Of a stretch of DNA of 64,000 nucleotides, positions 50,033 through 58,689 are shown piece by piece. Source of the stretch: CAZMGV01 sp964565925 (GTDB lineage Bacteria; JAGRBM01; JAHCIT01). Position 1 is the stretch's first letter. Each line of letters starts with the position of its first letter. The notes beneath the pieces were generated by a model that did not search any database, was not told the DNA's origin, and worked only from the letters and a program-made list of their open reading frames with translations. The position numbers were made by a program, and so were the translations under genes. The stretch covers positions 186,001 through 250,000 of the forward strand of contig CAZMGV010000005.1 in assembly GCA_964565925.1 (NCBI GenBank). Direction: 5' to 3'.

Positions 50033-50415
50033 GCGGCGATCTGCACATCGCGCTCTTTATCCTGTCTGCGCTGGCGGCGGTATCCGGCGGTGCGGCCCTG
50101 TTCGCGGTATCGCGGATCGGGCGGTCCGAGACGCGGATCAACTCGCGCCTGGACGCGCTGGAGCAACGGCTCGACCGCCACCAGTCGGCGGTCGAAGGCA
50201 TGCGTGACGACGTCATGGGAAACATGAAACACGTTCTCGGCCAGAACGACCTGATGGCGAAGCATATCGTCCGGTTCGAGGAGGACGCGCTGGAACTCCA
50301 GCGGACGATCAAGGACGTGCGCAATATCTTCCAGGAACCCCGCCTGGACCGGGCCGTGCTCACCAGGATACTGGAACGGATCGAGAGCCTGGAACGCAGG
50401 ATTCCTCCCGCCTGA
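50029..50415 (+). CDS. Small membrane-anchored coiled-coil protein sharing the radical SAM anchor
   Basis: 128 residues: one membrane helix (about 5-27), then LFAVSRIGRSETRINSRLD (24-42), which matches the same region of the preceding radical SAM protein at LF..SR.GR.ETR...R.D. The rest (43-128) is a charged helical region with heptad pattern, predicted coiled coil (LEQRLDRHQS, RILERIESLERR). No catalytic motif. ATG 50029 overlaps the radical SAM TGA (ATGA), so the proteins are translationally coupled and probably form a complex or compete for the same membrane site. Not a recognised family. Confidence 0.75.
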   Translation: MSGDLHIALFILSALAAVSGGAALFAVSRIGRSETRINSRLDALEQRLDRHQSAVEGMRDDVMGNMKHVLGQNDLMAKHIVRFEEDALELQRTIKDVRNIFQEPRLDRAVLTRILERIESLERRIPPA

Positions 50416-50474
50416 GGGGCCGCAGGGCCCGTCATTCCCTATTACCGCCCCGAATGTGCTAACGCTGCTGGATA

Positions 50475-51446
50475 ATGCCGAAGACCTATTTCATTACGGG
50501 CGCCGCGGGTTTTATCGGTTCCCACGTCTGTGAAAGGCTGCTCCGCCGCGGCGACCGGGTGATCGGCTTCGACAATCTCGACCCCTTCTATCCGCGCATC
50601 GTCAAGGAACAGAACCTGAAGTTTCTGGAAACGCTGGGCGACTTCCGGTTCTTCGCCGGCGACATCCGCCTTCCGGAAGACCTGGACGAGGCGGTCAAGG
50701 AACAGGGCAAGATCCATGCGATCGGCCACCTGGCGGCACGGCCCGGCGTGCCCAATTCGATCCTGAACCCTACCGAATGTATGGAGATCAACGTCCAGGG
50801 CGCGACCCAGGTGTTCGAGCTGGCGCGACGGGCGAGGACCGAGGTCTGCGTCGTCGCCTCATCGTCATCCGTGTACGGAAACCAGAAGAAGATGCCGTTC
50901 GAAGAGACCGATCCGGTGGACAGGCCGATCTCGCCCTATGGCGTGTCGAAACGGGCGTGCGAACTGCTGGCGTACACCTATCACCTCAACTTCAAGATCC
51001 CGTTCACCGTCGTGCGGCCGTTCAGTATTTACGGCCCGCGCGGACGGCCCGACATGGTTATCTACAAGTTCGCGTGGCGGATGCGCGAGGGGAAGAAGCT
51101 CCCGATCTGGGGCGACGGCTCGCAGCGACGGGACTTTACGTTTGTCGGCGACTTCGTGGACGGGTTCGTCGCTGCGCTCGACAAGCCGCTCGGGTTCGAG
51201 ATCATCAATCTCGGTGAAAACCGTCAGGTCGTGCTGAACGACCTGATCGCCGTGCTGGAAACGGAACTCGATGTGAAGGCGCTGAAGGAGTTCCAGCAGG
51301 TCCGTGAATGGGACATCCCGGCGTCGTGGGCGTCGGTCGAGAAGGCCGGCAGACTGCTTGGCTATCAGCCGAAGACAGAGATCCACCAGGGTATCAAAAT
51401 ATTCTGCGACTGGTTCAAGACACTCAAGGAACCGGTCCGGATGTAG
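50475..51446 (+). CDS. NAD-dependent epimerase/dehydratase (UDP-glucuronate epimerase-like)
   Basis: 323-residue extended SDR. NAD motif TGAAGFIGSHV (8-18), FDNLDPFYP, the catalytic Ser in ASSSSVYGN and YGVSK with Tyr/Lys, RPFSIYGPRGRPDM. The FYPRIVKEQNL and GPRGRPDM segments are shared with UDP-glucuronate 4-epimerases, suggesting a nucleotide-sugar substrate for surface polysaccharide. 59 bp after the coiled-coil gene, same strand; a small GC hairpin in the gap lacks a T-run, so co-transcription with the radical SAM pair is possible. Confidence 0.9.
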   Translation: MPKTYFITGAAGFIGSHVCERLLRRGDRVIGFDNLDPFYPRIVKEQNLKFLETLGDFRFFAGDIRLPEDLDEAVKEQGKIHAIGHLAARPGVPNSILNPTECMEINVQGATQVFELARRARTEVCVVASSSSVYGNQKKMPFEETDPVDRPISPYGVSKRACELLAYTYHLNFKIPFTVVRPFSIYGPRGRPDMVIYKFAWRMREGKKLPIWGDGSQRRDFTFVGDFVDGFVAALDKPLGFEIINLGENRQVVLNDLIAVLETELDVKALKEFQQVREWDIPASWASVEKAGRLLGYQPKTEIHQGIKIFCDWFKTLKEPVRM

Positions 51447-51453
51447 TCCGGAG

Positions 51454-51804
51454 CTACAGAACCACGAGCGCGTCTTCAGGTTTGGGCCGGCCGAGCGCCG
51501 CCTTCTTCCCGTTCACCACAATGGGCCGCTGGATCAGCTTCGGATGTTTTACCATGGCGTCGATCAGCTGCTCGCGGCTCTTTTTCGGATCGTCGAGCTT
51601 AAGCTTCGCGAACTCTTCCTCTTTCGTCCGCATCGCCTCGCGGGGCTCCATCTTCAGGAGCTTCAGCAGGCCGTCGATTTCGGCAGCCGTCAGCGGGTCC
51701 TTCAGATAGTCCCGGACAATCACCTCGGCCCCTTTCGACCTGAGCAGGTCGAGGGTCTTCCGCGAAGTGGAACACTTGGGGTTGTGGTAGATCGTCACGG
51801 CCAT
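51454..51804 (-). CDS. arsC: ArsC-family reductase (arsenate reductase-like)
   Basis: 116 residues, thioredoxin-fold ArsC. The active-site cysteine lies in NPKCSTSRKT (about 8-17). PLTAAEIDGLLKLL, the RTKEEEFAKL segment and the C-terminal LIQRPIVV with the arsenate-binding arginine are present. Could reduce arsenate via glutaredoxin or be a YffB-type relative. ATG 51804 has GAGG upstream; a longer start at 51834 is less likely. Convergent with the epimerase gene (7 bp), followed upstream by the methyltransferase gene. Confidence 0.88.
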   Translation of the reverse strand: MAVTIYHNPKCSTSRKTLDLLRSKGAEVIVRDYLKDPLTAAEIDGLLKLLKMEPREAMRTKEEEFAKLKLDDPKKSREQLIDAMVKHPKLIQRPIVVNGKKAALGRPKPEDALVVL

Positions 51805-51830
51805 GTGAGGCCTCCTCTGGATCGTGCGTT

Positions 51831-52700
51831 TCATGCGGACCTGCGGGCCTGGAGCATCACCATCGCGCCGTAGGCCTTGCGGTCTTCGGGGATGAACCCG
51901 GCGCCGCGCAGGATATTGTCCAGTTCGGCCGAGTCAAAAAAACGCAGCCCGGAGAACCGCTCCGACGCCTTCTCGGCCGCCCGAAGCAGCGGCCGGCTGG
52001 ATGTCCGGGTGGTGAGTAGCAGGAAGTTCCCGCCGGGTTTTACGAGCGTGCCGACGGAGCTGGCGACCTTCTGCGGGTCCGGGAACAGGTGGTAGGCGGC
52101 CATGCAGGTCGCGTGATCGAACATGGCCTGCGGCCTGAACGGCAGCTTGTGAACGTCAGCGCGGATATAGGTGACGTTATCGATCCCTTCCGCACGGGCG
52201 AGCTTCACCGCCTGTTTCAGCATCGGAACGGAAATATCCACGCCGATCACCTGGCCTGATTCCGGGAGCGATTTCTTTCTGCTCCCGTTATCTTGACCGG
52301 CCACCAGTTTCGCCAGCGGGCGGCTGTAGAGCCCCGGTCCGCAGGCGAGGTCGAGAACCGTCTCGCCCGGTTGCGCGCGCAGCCAGCGGGTGACGATCCG
52401 CATCTCTTCGCCGAATTCGAGCCCGGGCGACATGGTTTTGATAAAACGGGGCCGCCAGTTCTCTTCATAGATTTTCGTGACCGGCGACATCTCCATGAAA
52501 CGCTGCGAGAACGACGGGCGGTGGCCGCCGATAAAGAAGTCGGCGACTCCGTCACGCACCGGATAGGCGCGGCTGCACTGCCGGCAGCTCAGTTTGCCGT
52601 CCATGAGCCGTCCGCCGGCGGGCAGCGGCTTCGGTCCGGCTTCCAGCTTGTCGTGGCTGCAGGCGGGACAGGCAAAAAGTTCGAGAAGAGAAAGGTTCAT
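51831..52700 (-). CDS. SAM-dependent methyltransferase with N-terminal zinc ribbon
   Basis: 289 residues. An N-terminal Trm112-like ribbon has two CxxC pairs (CPAC near residue 11 and CRQC near residue 40). The class I methyltransferase domain (about 95-285) carries the SAM motif VLDLACGPGLYSRPL, an acidic VIGVDIS and LPFRP. The layout resembles RlmA/UbiE-like enzymes of uncertain substrate. ATG 52700 is preferred over a GTG at 52721. The ribosome site is weak. It begins a two-gene unit with arsC (27-bp separation of starts/stops) after a 334-bp non-coding stretch. Confidence 0.86.
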   Translation of the reverse strand: MNLSLLELFACPACSHDKLEAGPKPLPAGGRLMDGKLSCRQCSRAYPVRDGVADFFIGGHRPSFSQRFMEMSPVTKIYEENWRPRFIKTMSPGLEFGEEMRIVTRWLRAQPGETVLDLACGPGLYSRPLAKLVAGQDNGSRKKSLPESGQVIGVDISVPMLKQAVKLARAEGIDNVTYIRADVHKLPFRPQAMFDHATCMAAYHLFPDPQKVASSVGTLVKPGGNFLLLTTRTSSRPLLRAAEKASERFSGLRFFDSAELDNILRGAGFIPEDRKAYGAMVMLQARRSA

Positions 52701-53034
52701 ATCAGGTGTGATCCCCTGCACAAATGGCAGTTTCGTAGTGTTTCATTATTGTCAGGCGTGTCAATGATGGCTTTAAAGTGCCGGAAACGGCGATTTAGGG
52801 CCATGTTGTAAACGGAGGTAAGACCCGGTTTTCTGTTAACTGGCTCACATAACGGTTTCCCGGATGGGTTTAGAGTGAAACCAGTCCAGACACGAGAGCG
52901 GAGAGAAATCCGCGAAAAGCAGAGGTCTCAAGGTTCTCCGGTCTGGTCGGTACCCAACCCTTCTTCCCTCTACCGAGCGGTCGTGTTGAGCCACACGACC
53001 GCTCACCCTTTGTACAGTCTGAATTCCGGCAGCG
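52701..53034. other. 334-bp non-coding region with hairpin and operator-like repeat
   Basis: No credible protein gene. It contains TTGTCAGGCGTGTCAA (52749-52764), similar to the palindrome upstream of the SDR gene, at a comparable distance from the methyltransferase start. It also contains a pairing region CCAGAC/GTCTGG (52886-52891 with 52941-52946) enclosing a small GCGGA/TCCGC hairpin, and a perfect 12-bp hairpin at 52975-53004. The middle part could encode a small structured RNA, but nothing matches a family I know. Confidence 0.45.
52975..53004. repeat. Perfect 12-bp hairpin
   Basis: GAGCGGTCGTGT and ACACGACCGCTC are exact inverted repeats separated by TGAGCC. The stem is stable but there is no T-run on either side, so intrinsic termination is not clear. 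It lies 31 bp after the rhodanese stop on the reverse strand. Confidence 0.7.
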
Positions 53035-53358
53035 TCAGTACCGGGGGACCTTCCGGTCGATTTCGCGGGACCAGCGGTCGATGCCGCCGGCCAGCGACCG
53101 TACGTCTTTCAGTCCCAGTTCCTGCTTGAGAAACGCCGCGGCGTTCAGTGACCGCACGCCGTGGTGGCAGATCGTGACGACGGGTGTGTCCTTCGGAACA
53201 TCCTGAGCCAGGTCCTGGAACTGCGACAGGGGGAACAGTCTCGATCCGTGGATGCGGCAGATATCGAACTCGTCGATCTCCCGCACGTCACACAGGAATA
53301 CCGGTTTCCCTTCGTCCAGGAGCTGCTTGAGCTCAGACGGCATGATTTCCCACGACAT
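53035..53358 (-). CDS. Rhodanese-like sulfurtransferase
   Basis: 107-residue single rhodanese domain. DVREIDEFDICRIHGS is the CH2A region and the active-site loop is TICHHGVRS with a catalytic cysteine near residue 74, so it is probably catalytically competent. Single-domain rhodaneses transfer sulfane sulfur in diverse pathways; no specific partner is evident. It starts 3 bp after the adenylate cyclase stop, suggesting a common transcript. Confidence 0.9.
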   Translation of the reverse strand: MSWEIMPSELKQLLDEGKPVFLCDVREIDEFDICRIHGSRLFPLSQFQDLAQDVPKDTPVVTICHHGVRSLNAAAFLKQELGLKDVRSLAGGIDRWSREIDRKVPRY

Positions 53359-53361
53359 AGG

Positions 53362-55902
53362 CTATTTCGACTTCGCCACGTAGGCGCCGTCCCAGTTCTC
53401 GGGCGGCGGTGCAACCAGGTATTCCTTGGAGCGCTTGAGGAACACTTCGGCGGGACCGTCCTCGGGGCGGATCTTGAGAATCTGCTCGTAGAGGGCGATA
53501 GCGCCGTGGAAGTCGCGCGAGAGGTGCTTCTTCGTCGCCTCTTCCCAGATCGGGACGACCTGCGCCATGGTCCCGGTGGTCGTGCCCTTCTTGCCGATCA
53601 GTTCGTACACCTTTACGGGTTTCGTCTTTCCCTTGACGACGAGGTTGTCCATGAAGCGGCAGTCGATGGCGTCCTTCGCCTGAGCGTACGTCTCTTCGCC
53701 GATCATGATGTAGATGTGATAGGCCTTGCACTGGCTCTCGAGACGCGCCGCCAGGTTCACCGTATCGCCCATCATCGTGTAGTTGAATCGCGACTGGCTA
53801 CCCATGTTTCCGATGACCATCGGCCCGGTATTGAGACCGATACGCATGCGGACTTCGGGAAGTCCCTGCGCTTTCCAGCCCACGCGCAGCTCGGCGAGTT
53901 TCGCCTGCATGTCGAGTGCGGAATGACAGGCGCGGATTGCGTGATCCTCGAAGGCGACCGGCGCGCCGTAGAACGACACGATGGCGTCGCCGATATACTT
54001 ATCGACGGTCGCGTCGTACTGGTAGGCGATGTTCGTCATATCCGTGAGGTAGACGTTCAGGAAGCCGACGAGCTCTTCCGGCTGCATCTTTTCGGAGAAG
54101 GTCGAGAACCCCTCGATATCGGAGAAGAACGCCGTGAGGACCTTCTTTTCGCCGCCGAGCTTGAGCGCGCCCGGGTCGTCGGCGAGCTTCTTCACCATTT
54201 CCGGATGCAGGTAGTAACCGAAGGCGCTCTTGATCTGTCGTTTCTCTTTTTCTTCCGTCGCGTAACGGTAGACGGTGATCGACGTATAGGTGCCGATGGC
54301 CGACAACAACGGGAACACCAGGTTCAGCCATACGCCCTTCTGGAAGAAGTAGAAATTCAGCCAGATGACGACGACCATCGTTACCAGGGCGACAAACGCA
54401 CCGGAGATCGCGGACAGTCTCGGAAGCACAATCCCGAGGAACAGGGCGAGAATAAACATGATGAACAGGTCTTCGACGTACGTGAGCAGATCGGGCGCGA
54501 TCTTGAAATCCCGGTTCAGCAGGTTGTTGATGACGGCGGCGTGGATCTCGACACCGGGGAGGGCCTTTTCAAACGGTGTCGTCCGGAGATCGTAAATGCC
54601 GATCGAGGTCGCACCGAACAGGACGATCTTGTCCTTGAACGTCCCGGCGGGGAACTTGCCGGAGACGGCATCGGCGAAACTGATGTGCGGATAGGTGCCC
54701 TTGCCGCCGTAGTAGTTGATCAGCAGCTTGCCGGATTCATCCGTCGGTATTCGTATGTAATCTTCGTCGTTTTCAAGCGGCCCGATCTTAAGATCGGTAA
54801 CGGAATTCTGCTGGTTGTCGAACAGGAAACTGAGAGCGGCATCCGGGTAGGCCTGCTTGATAAAGGTGATCGCGGTCTCGACCGCGAGCGACGGGAAAAT
54901 GCTCTCGCCTGAGCGGAGCATCACTTCATGCTTGCGGATGACGCCGTCGATGTCCTGATCGGCGTTGAAGTAGCCGAAGTGTTTCCCTTTCTGCGAGAGC
55001 ACTTCGAGGTTCGGAAGCACACCGATCACGGGCGGGATCTGCGGGAACGGATCGGCGAAAATGCGCTCACCGCGTTCGGGCTTGTTGACGATCTGGCTCG
55101 GACCCTGGAGGTCGAACCGCAGGATGTTGGGATTGCTGGATGACTCGCCGATTTCGTCCTTGTCCTTGAACATCACGTAGCCGAGCACGGTTTTGGCGGA
55201 CCACTTGTCGATGATTTCAGAGAACCGGTCGTCGGAGCCCAGGTGGGCGGCTTTCGAGATTTCCTTCTTCAGCTCTTCCTTGGCGCTGACGAGCGCCGTA
55301 TCCCGTGTCTTCAGATCCTGAATCAGGCTGGCCAGCGCGTTCGAAGGCGTCTGATTCGGGCCTTCCTGGGTAATGGCCTTTATCTTTTCGTCGAAATTAG
55401 CCGGCAGAAGACTGCCGCTGGTCTGGAAGAACGACTTGCTCAGGCTCTGCTCAAGCTGGTCGAACTGCGATTTTACGACCTGATCGTTCGGATCAGGTTC
55501 GGCGAACACGGCGTCGAAGCCGAGCACGGCAGCGCCGTCGTCCATGATGTTATTGAGACCCTTGCCGATCGTGCTCCGGGGCCACGGCCAGCGGCCCAGT
55601 TCCGTATTGGCCTTCTCGTCGATCACCGCGATGACGATCCGGTCGTCCTGGGGGCGCTTTCCGATGGCCAGGAAGCGGTAGTCGTAAGCCTTGTTTTCAA
55701 ACTGGGTGAGAATCGCGAGCACGCGTTCCTGGATAAACCGCTGCAGCTCGCTCCGCGGAGTCATGATCTTGAATACGTAAACGGTCGAGAGAAACAGAAA
55801 GACGAATATAGACAGCTTGAGCGGCGAGAAGCCGAAAGCCTTCTTCACGACGTTAAACGCCTGGGCGCCGGTCATTGCCGGTTTGTTGTCTTTGTCAGCC
55901 AC
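53362..55902 (-). CDS. CHASE2-domain adenylate cyclase (class III)
   Basis: 846 residues: TM1 about 28-47, an extracytoplasmic CHASE2 sensor (about 55-455), three membrane helices (about 478-545), a short linker, a class III cyclase domain (about 585-765) and a TPR-like C-terminal tail. Metal aspartates D595 (FSDIEGF) and D639 (YIGDA), ATP-specifying K635 and D713/T714, plus N716 and R720 (TVNLAAR) are present, so it should make cAMP from ATP. CHASE2-cyclase proteins are widespread in deltaproteobacteria. GTG 55902 follows GGGGGA. The product could feed the cNMP-binding regulators at 7120 and 27175 and be removed by the enzyme at 26366. Confidence 0.93.
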   Translation of the reverse strand: MADKDNKPAMTGAQAFNVVKKAFGFSPLKLSIFVFLFLSTVYVFKIMTPRSELQRFIQERVLAILTQFENKAYDYRFLAIGKRPQDDRIVIAVIDEKANTELGRWPWPRSTIGKGLNNIMDDGAAVLGFDAVFAEPDPNDQVVKSQFDQLEQSLSKSFFQTSGSLLPANFDEKIKAITQEGPNQTPSNALASLIQDLKTRDTALVSAKEELKKEISKAAHLGSDDRFSEIIDKWSAKTVLGYVMFKDKDEIGESSSNPNILRFDLQGPSQIVNKPERGERIFADPFPQIPPVIGVLPNLEVLSQKGKHFGYFNADQDIDGVIRKHEVMLRSGESIFPSLAVETAITFIKQAYPDAALSFLFDNQQNSVTDLKIGPLENDEDYIRIPTDESGKLLINYYGGKGTYPHISFADAVSGKFPAGTFKDKIVLFGATSIGIYDLRTTPFEKALPGVEIHAAVINNLLNRDFKIAPDLLTYVEDLFIMFILALFLGIVLPRLSAISGAFVALVTMVVVIWLNFYFFQKGVWLNLVFPLLSAIGTYTSITVYRYATEEKEKRQIKSAFGYYLHPEMVKKLADDPGALKLGGEKKVLTAFFSDIEGFSTFSEKMQPEELVGFLNVYLTDMTNIAYQYDATVDKYIGDAIVSFYGAPVAFEDHAIRACHSALDMQAKLAELRVGWKAQGLPEVRMRIGLNTGPMVIGNMGSQSRFNYTMMGDTVNLAARLESQCKAYHIYIMIGEETYAQAKDAIDCRFMDNLVVKGKTKPVKVYELIGKKGTTTGTMAQVVPIWEEATKKHLSRDFHGAIALYEQILKIRPEDGPAEVFLKRSKEYLVAPPPENWDGAYVAKSK

Positions 55903-55954
55903 AGAATCCCCCTTCAGAACCCCTTAAGTGAACACGGAACGCGCCCGAACCCTG

Positions 55955-56770
55955 TCAGTTCTTCGGCGGCGGGAGCCCCAGCTCCCGCATGACGGTCTTG
56001 AGATCTTCCCAGGCGAACTTTTTCTGGTTCGGGTCCCTGAGCAGATAGGCCGGATGAAACGTGGGCATCACTTTAATACCGTCGGCGGTCTTGTGCCACT
56101 GGCCCCGGATTTTGGTGATCCCCTCGGTGGTATTGAGAATAAACCGGGTGGACGGCGCCCCGAGCGTGACGATCACTTCCGGCCCGATGGCCCGGATCTG
56201 CCTGAGCAGGAACGGCGAGCAGGCGGCCGTCTCGTCCGGGTCGGGAGGGCGGTCCTTCTGGAACGCGAGGTCCACGGTCGGCCGGCACTTCACGATATTG
56301 GCGATATAAACATCTTCGCGCTTGAGGCCCATCGCCTCGATCATCTTTGTCAGCAGCTGCCCGGCCTTGCCGATGAACGGACGGCCCTGAAGGTCTTCGT
56401 CCTTGCCGGGGCCTTCGCCGATAAAGAGGAGGCGTGCTTTCGGATTGCCTTCGCCGAAGGCGATCTTCGTCCGGGTCGTGGAGAGCTTGCACCGCTGGCA
56501 GTCGCCAAGGTCCGCCTGAATATCGGCGAGGGTTTCGCCGGGCTTGCCGGGAAGAACGACCGGCTTCGCCGGTTCGCTGATCAGGGGGGCAGGGGTGCGG
56601 GGCTTTCTCATATCGGACGGGCTTTCTGCGGAATTCTGGACGGGCGCTTCGGCTGGGGCGGCTTCGATTTCCGTTGCCATGCCATTGCCGGCCATCGGCA
56701 CGGCGTGAACCCAGTCCAGACCAATCGACTTGTAGTAGTCGGCGGTCGCCTTGAGACGTTTGCGGTCCAT
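55955..56770 (-). CDS. Uracil-DNA glycosylase, family 4
   Basis: 271 residues. Residues 1-85 form a variable Pro/Ala-rich N-terminus; the UDG domain covers about 85-265. GEGPGKDEDLQGRPFIGKAG (motif 1, water-activating region) and the late HPAYLLR (motif 2) identify family 4. Four cysteines for a 4Fe-4S cluster are visible (CQRC near 92-95, KCRP and AACSPF). It removes uracil from DNA in base-excision repair. Transcribed from its own ATG 56770, 11 bp after coaBC stop, likely the same operon. Confidence 0.94.
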   Translation of the reverse strand: MDRKRLKATADYYKSIGLDWVHAVPMAGNGMATEIEAAPAEAPVQNSAESPSDMRKPRTPAPLISEPAKPVVLPGKPGETLADIQADLGDCQRCKLSTTRTKIAFGEGNPKARLLFIGEGPGKDEDLQGRPFIGKAGQLLTKMIEAMGLKREDVYIANIVKCRPTVDLAFQKDRPPDPDETAACSPFLLRQIRAIGPEVIVTLGAPSTRFILNTTEGITKIRGQWHKTADGIKVMPTFHPAYLLRDPNQKKFAWEDLKTVMRELGLPPPKN

Positions 56771-56781
56771 CTGGATGGCTG

Positions 56782-58098
56782 TCAGCTCCGCGTGCGCGGT
56801 TTCTTGCCCGCGCCGCCTTTGGCCTTGCCGGGCGATTTTCCGGGTCTGGATTGGGGCGGCAGGCCCTTCAGGTCTTCCGTGATCCAGTTCCAGACCGAAG
56901 TGGCGACCGACAGTTTGCTGCCCAGCGGCAGCTCGACCGGTTTCCCGTCCCGGAAGAACAGGGTGACCGCGTTCGTGTCGGTCTCGAAACCGGCGTCCGA
57001 GCGGGAGACGTCGTTGGCGACAATCAGGTCGAGATTCTTCTCGGCGAGCTTTCCCTGCGCATATTTTTTGAGATCGTGGGTCTCGGCGGCAAAGCCGACC
57101 AGGTAGCGGCCGCCCTTGTTTTTGCCGAGTGTCCGCAGGATATCGACGGTGGGTTCCAGCTCGATCGAACTCTCGGACTTTTCGCGCCGCTTGAGTTTCT
57201 TGTCGGATGGCGCCTTCGGCCGGTAGTCGGCGACAGCGGCGGTTTTCACGACAACGTCGGCGGCGGGCAGGGCGGCCTTCACGGCGTCGAACATGTCAGC
57301 GGCGGTTTTCACTTGAACGGTTTTGGCAATTCCGGCCGGAACGGCGAGCGCCGTCGGGCCGGAAACCAGCGTGACAGTCGCGCCGCGGCGGGCGGCCGCC
57401 TGCGCCATGGCGTAGCCCATTTTCCCCGACGACCGGTTGGAAAGATACCGGACCGGGTCGACCGGTTCGCGGGTCGGTCCGGCGGTGACAAGCACCCGCT
57501 TGCCTTCAAGGTCTTTCGGGGTGAGCGCCGCGGCGACCGCTTCGACAATATCCTCGATCTCGGCAAGACGGCCCTGGCCGACTTCGCCGCAGGCGAGGTC
57601 TCCGGCGCCGGGTTCCACGATCACGACACCCCGGTCCATGAGGATGTTCTTGTTCGCCTGCGTCGCCGGGTGGTTCCACATCTCGACGTTCATGGCGGGG
57701 GCCATGACGACGGGGCGGGTGGTGGCGACAAGTACGGTTGCCAGCAGGTCGTCGGCAATCCCGTGGGCGGCTTTCGCCAGCCGGTTGGCGGTGGCCGGGG
57801 CGACCAGAATCACATCGGAGTCGCGTGCCAGGCGGATGTGTCCGATCAGGCTTTCCTCCGTCAGGCTGAACAGGTCGGTGGCGACGGGCTGTCCGGAAAG
57901 GGTCTGGAAGGTCAGCGGCGCGACGAATTGCTGGGCGCTTTTCGTCATCAGGACCTGCACCGAAGCGCCGCCCTTCTGCAGGGCACGGAGGATTTCGACC
58001 GCCTTGTAGGCCGCGATGCCGCCGCCAACCGCGAGAAGTACCTTGCGGCCGCTCAAGGCCGGGTCTGCCGCAGGCACTGGTTGGGACTGTCTGGTCAT
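56782..58098 (-). CDS. coaBC: Bifunctional phosphopantothenoylcysteine decarboxylase/synthetase
   Basis: 438 residues. The CoaC flavoprotein half (about 18-195) has VGGGIAAYK, the catalytic histidine in SLIGHIRLARDSD, PAMNVEMW and the ACGEVGQGRLAE substrate-recognition clamp. The CoaB half (about 200-410) has VLVTAGPTREPVDPVRYLSNRSSGKMG and KTAAVADYRPK. It catalyses two consecutive steps of CoA synthesis. A basic/Gly-rich tail ends the protein. Its ATG shares one base with the stop of the small gene upstream (TGATG). Confidence 0.95.
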   Translation of the reverse strand: MTRQSQPVPAADPALSGRKVLLAVGGGIAAYKAVEILRALQKGGASVQVLMTKSAQQFVAPLTFQTLSGQPVATDLFSLTEESLIGHIRLARDSDVILVAPATANRLAKAAHGIADDLLATVLVATTRPVVMAPAMNVEMWNHPATQANKNILMDRGVVIVEPGAGDLACGEVGQGRLAEIEDIVEAVAAALTPKDLEGKRVLVTAGPTREPVDPVRYLSNRSSGKMGYAMAQAAARRGATVTLVSGPTALAVPAGIAKTVQVKTAADMFDAVKAALPAADVVVKTAAVADYRPKAPSDKKLKRREKSESSIELEPTVDILRTLGKNKGGRYLVGFAAETHDLKKYAQGKLAEKNLDLIVANDVSRSDAGFETDTNAVTLFFRDGKPVELPLGSKLSVATSVWNWITEDLKGLPPQSRPGKSPGKAKGGAGKKPRTRS

Positions 58099-58574
58099 CA
58101 GCCCTTCACGCGTTCAGCAATGGAATCGAAATAGCTCTGGACGTGGTCGGTGCTCTTCTGCTCCAGCGCCCGCTTGATCTGGGAGATCGGGAAGATGAAC
58201 CCTTCCAGCGGATGGGCGAGGCAGAGTTCCTTGAATCCTTCGTTGTAGCGCCAGTCGCCGCCGAAGGTCCGGCGGATCACTTCGCCGAGATAAAGTCCCA
58301 TCTCTTCCTGGGTGGGATCGGTCAGCAGGTTCTTGGCGTAGTTCTTCTCGAGGACCGTATCGACCGCCTTCAGGGTCGTCCGGGTGAAGTCGAGCTTCTG
58401 GCCGGTGCCTTTTTCATGGTCGCGGGCGTAGGCCTCCGCCTTTTCCTTCGCGTAGGAAGCCAGTTTCTCAGGCGACGCCTTCGAAAGATCATGGGACTTT
58501 TTCGCGGCGACCGTTACCAGGATCGCCACGATCACAAAGGCCGCCACAACAATGAGAATGAGAGAAGTATCCAT
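58098..58574 (-). CDS. Unknown protein with N-terminal membrane helix
   Basis: 158 residues: a strong membrane helix at 4-25 (LILIVVAAFVIVAILVTVAA), a lysine/alanine-rich helical stretch (26-60) and a soluble domain (about 65-158) with VLEKNYAKNLL, EEMGLYLGEVIRRTFGGDW and HPLEGFIFP. The conserved look of the soluble part suggests a real family, but I do not recognise it. It is first in the apparent coaBC-UDG-cyclase transcription unit and its stop overlaps coaBC by one base. Function unknown. Confidence 0.75.
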   Translation of the reverse strand: MDTSLILIVVAAFVIVAILVTVAAKKSHDLSKASPEKLASYAKEKAEAYARDHEKGTGQKLDFTRTTLKAVDTVLEKNYAKNLLTDPTQEEMGLYLGEVIRRTFGGDWRYNEGFKELCLAHPLEGFIFPISQIKRALEQKSTDHVQSYFDSIAERVKG

Positions 58575-58689
58575 CTGGGTCCCCTGGGCCGAATTGCCCC
58601 TCGGCGCTTATTATCACTACCCCTTTTCGCGGGCAACGGGGTTTAGGCTACCATGGCCCCACTTGGACCAGATTGCGAGATATTGATAG

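Noticed and set aside
52875..52960. tRNA-like gene suggested by GGTTCTCC and nearby stems
   Set aside because: No acceptor stem, anticodon arm or proper T-loop could be folded at tRNA spacing.
53161..54912. 583-codon forward open frame opposite the adenylate cyclase and rhodanese
   Set aside because: Shadow frame; no ribosome site, domain or signal, and both reverse genes are certain.
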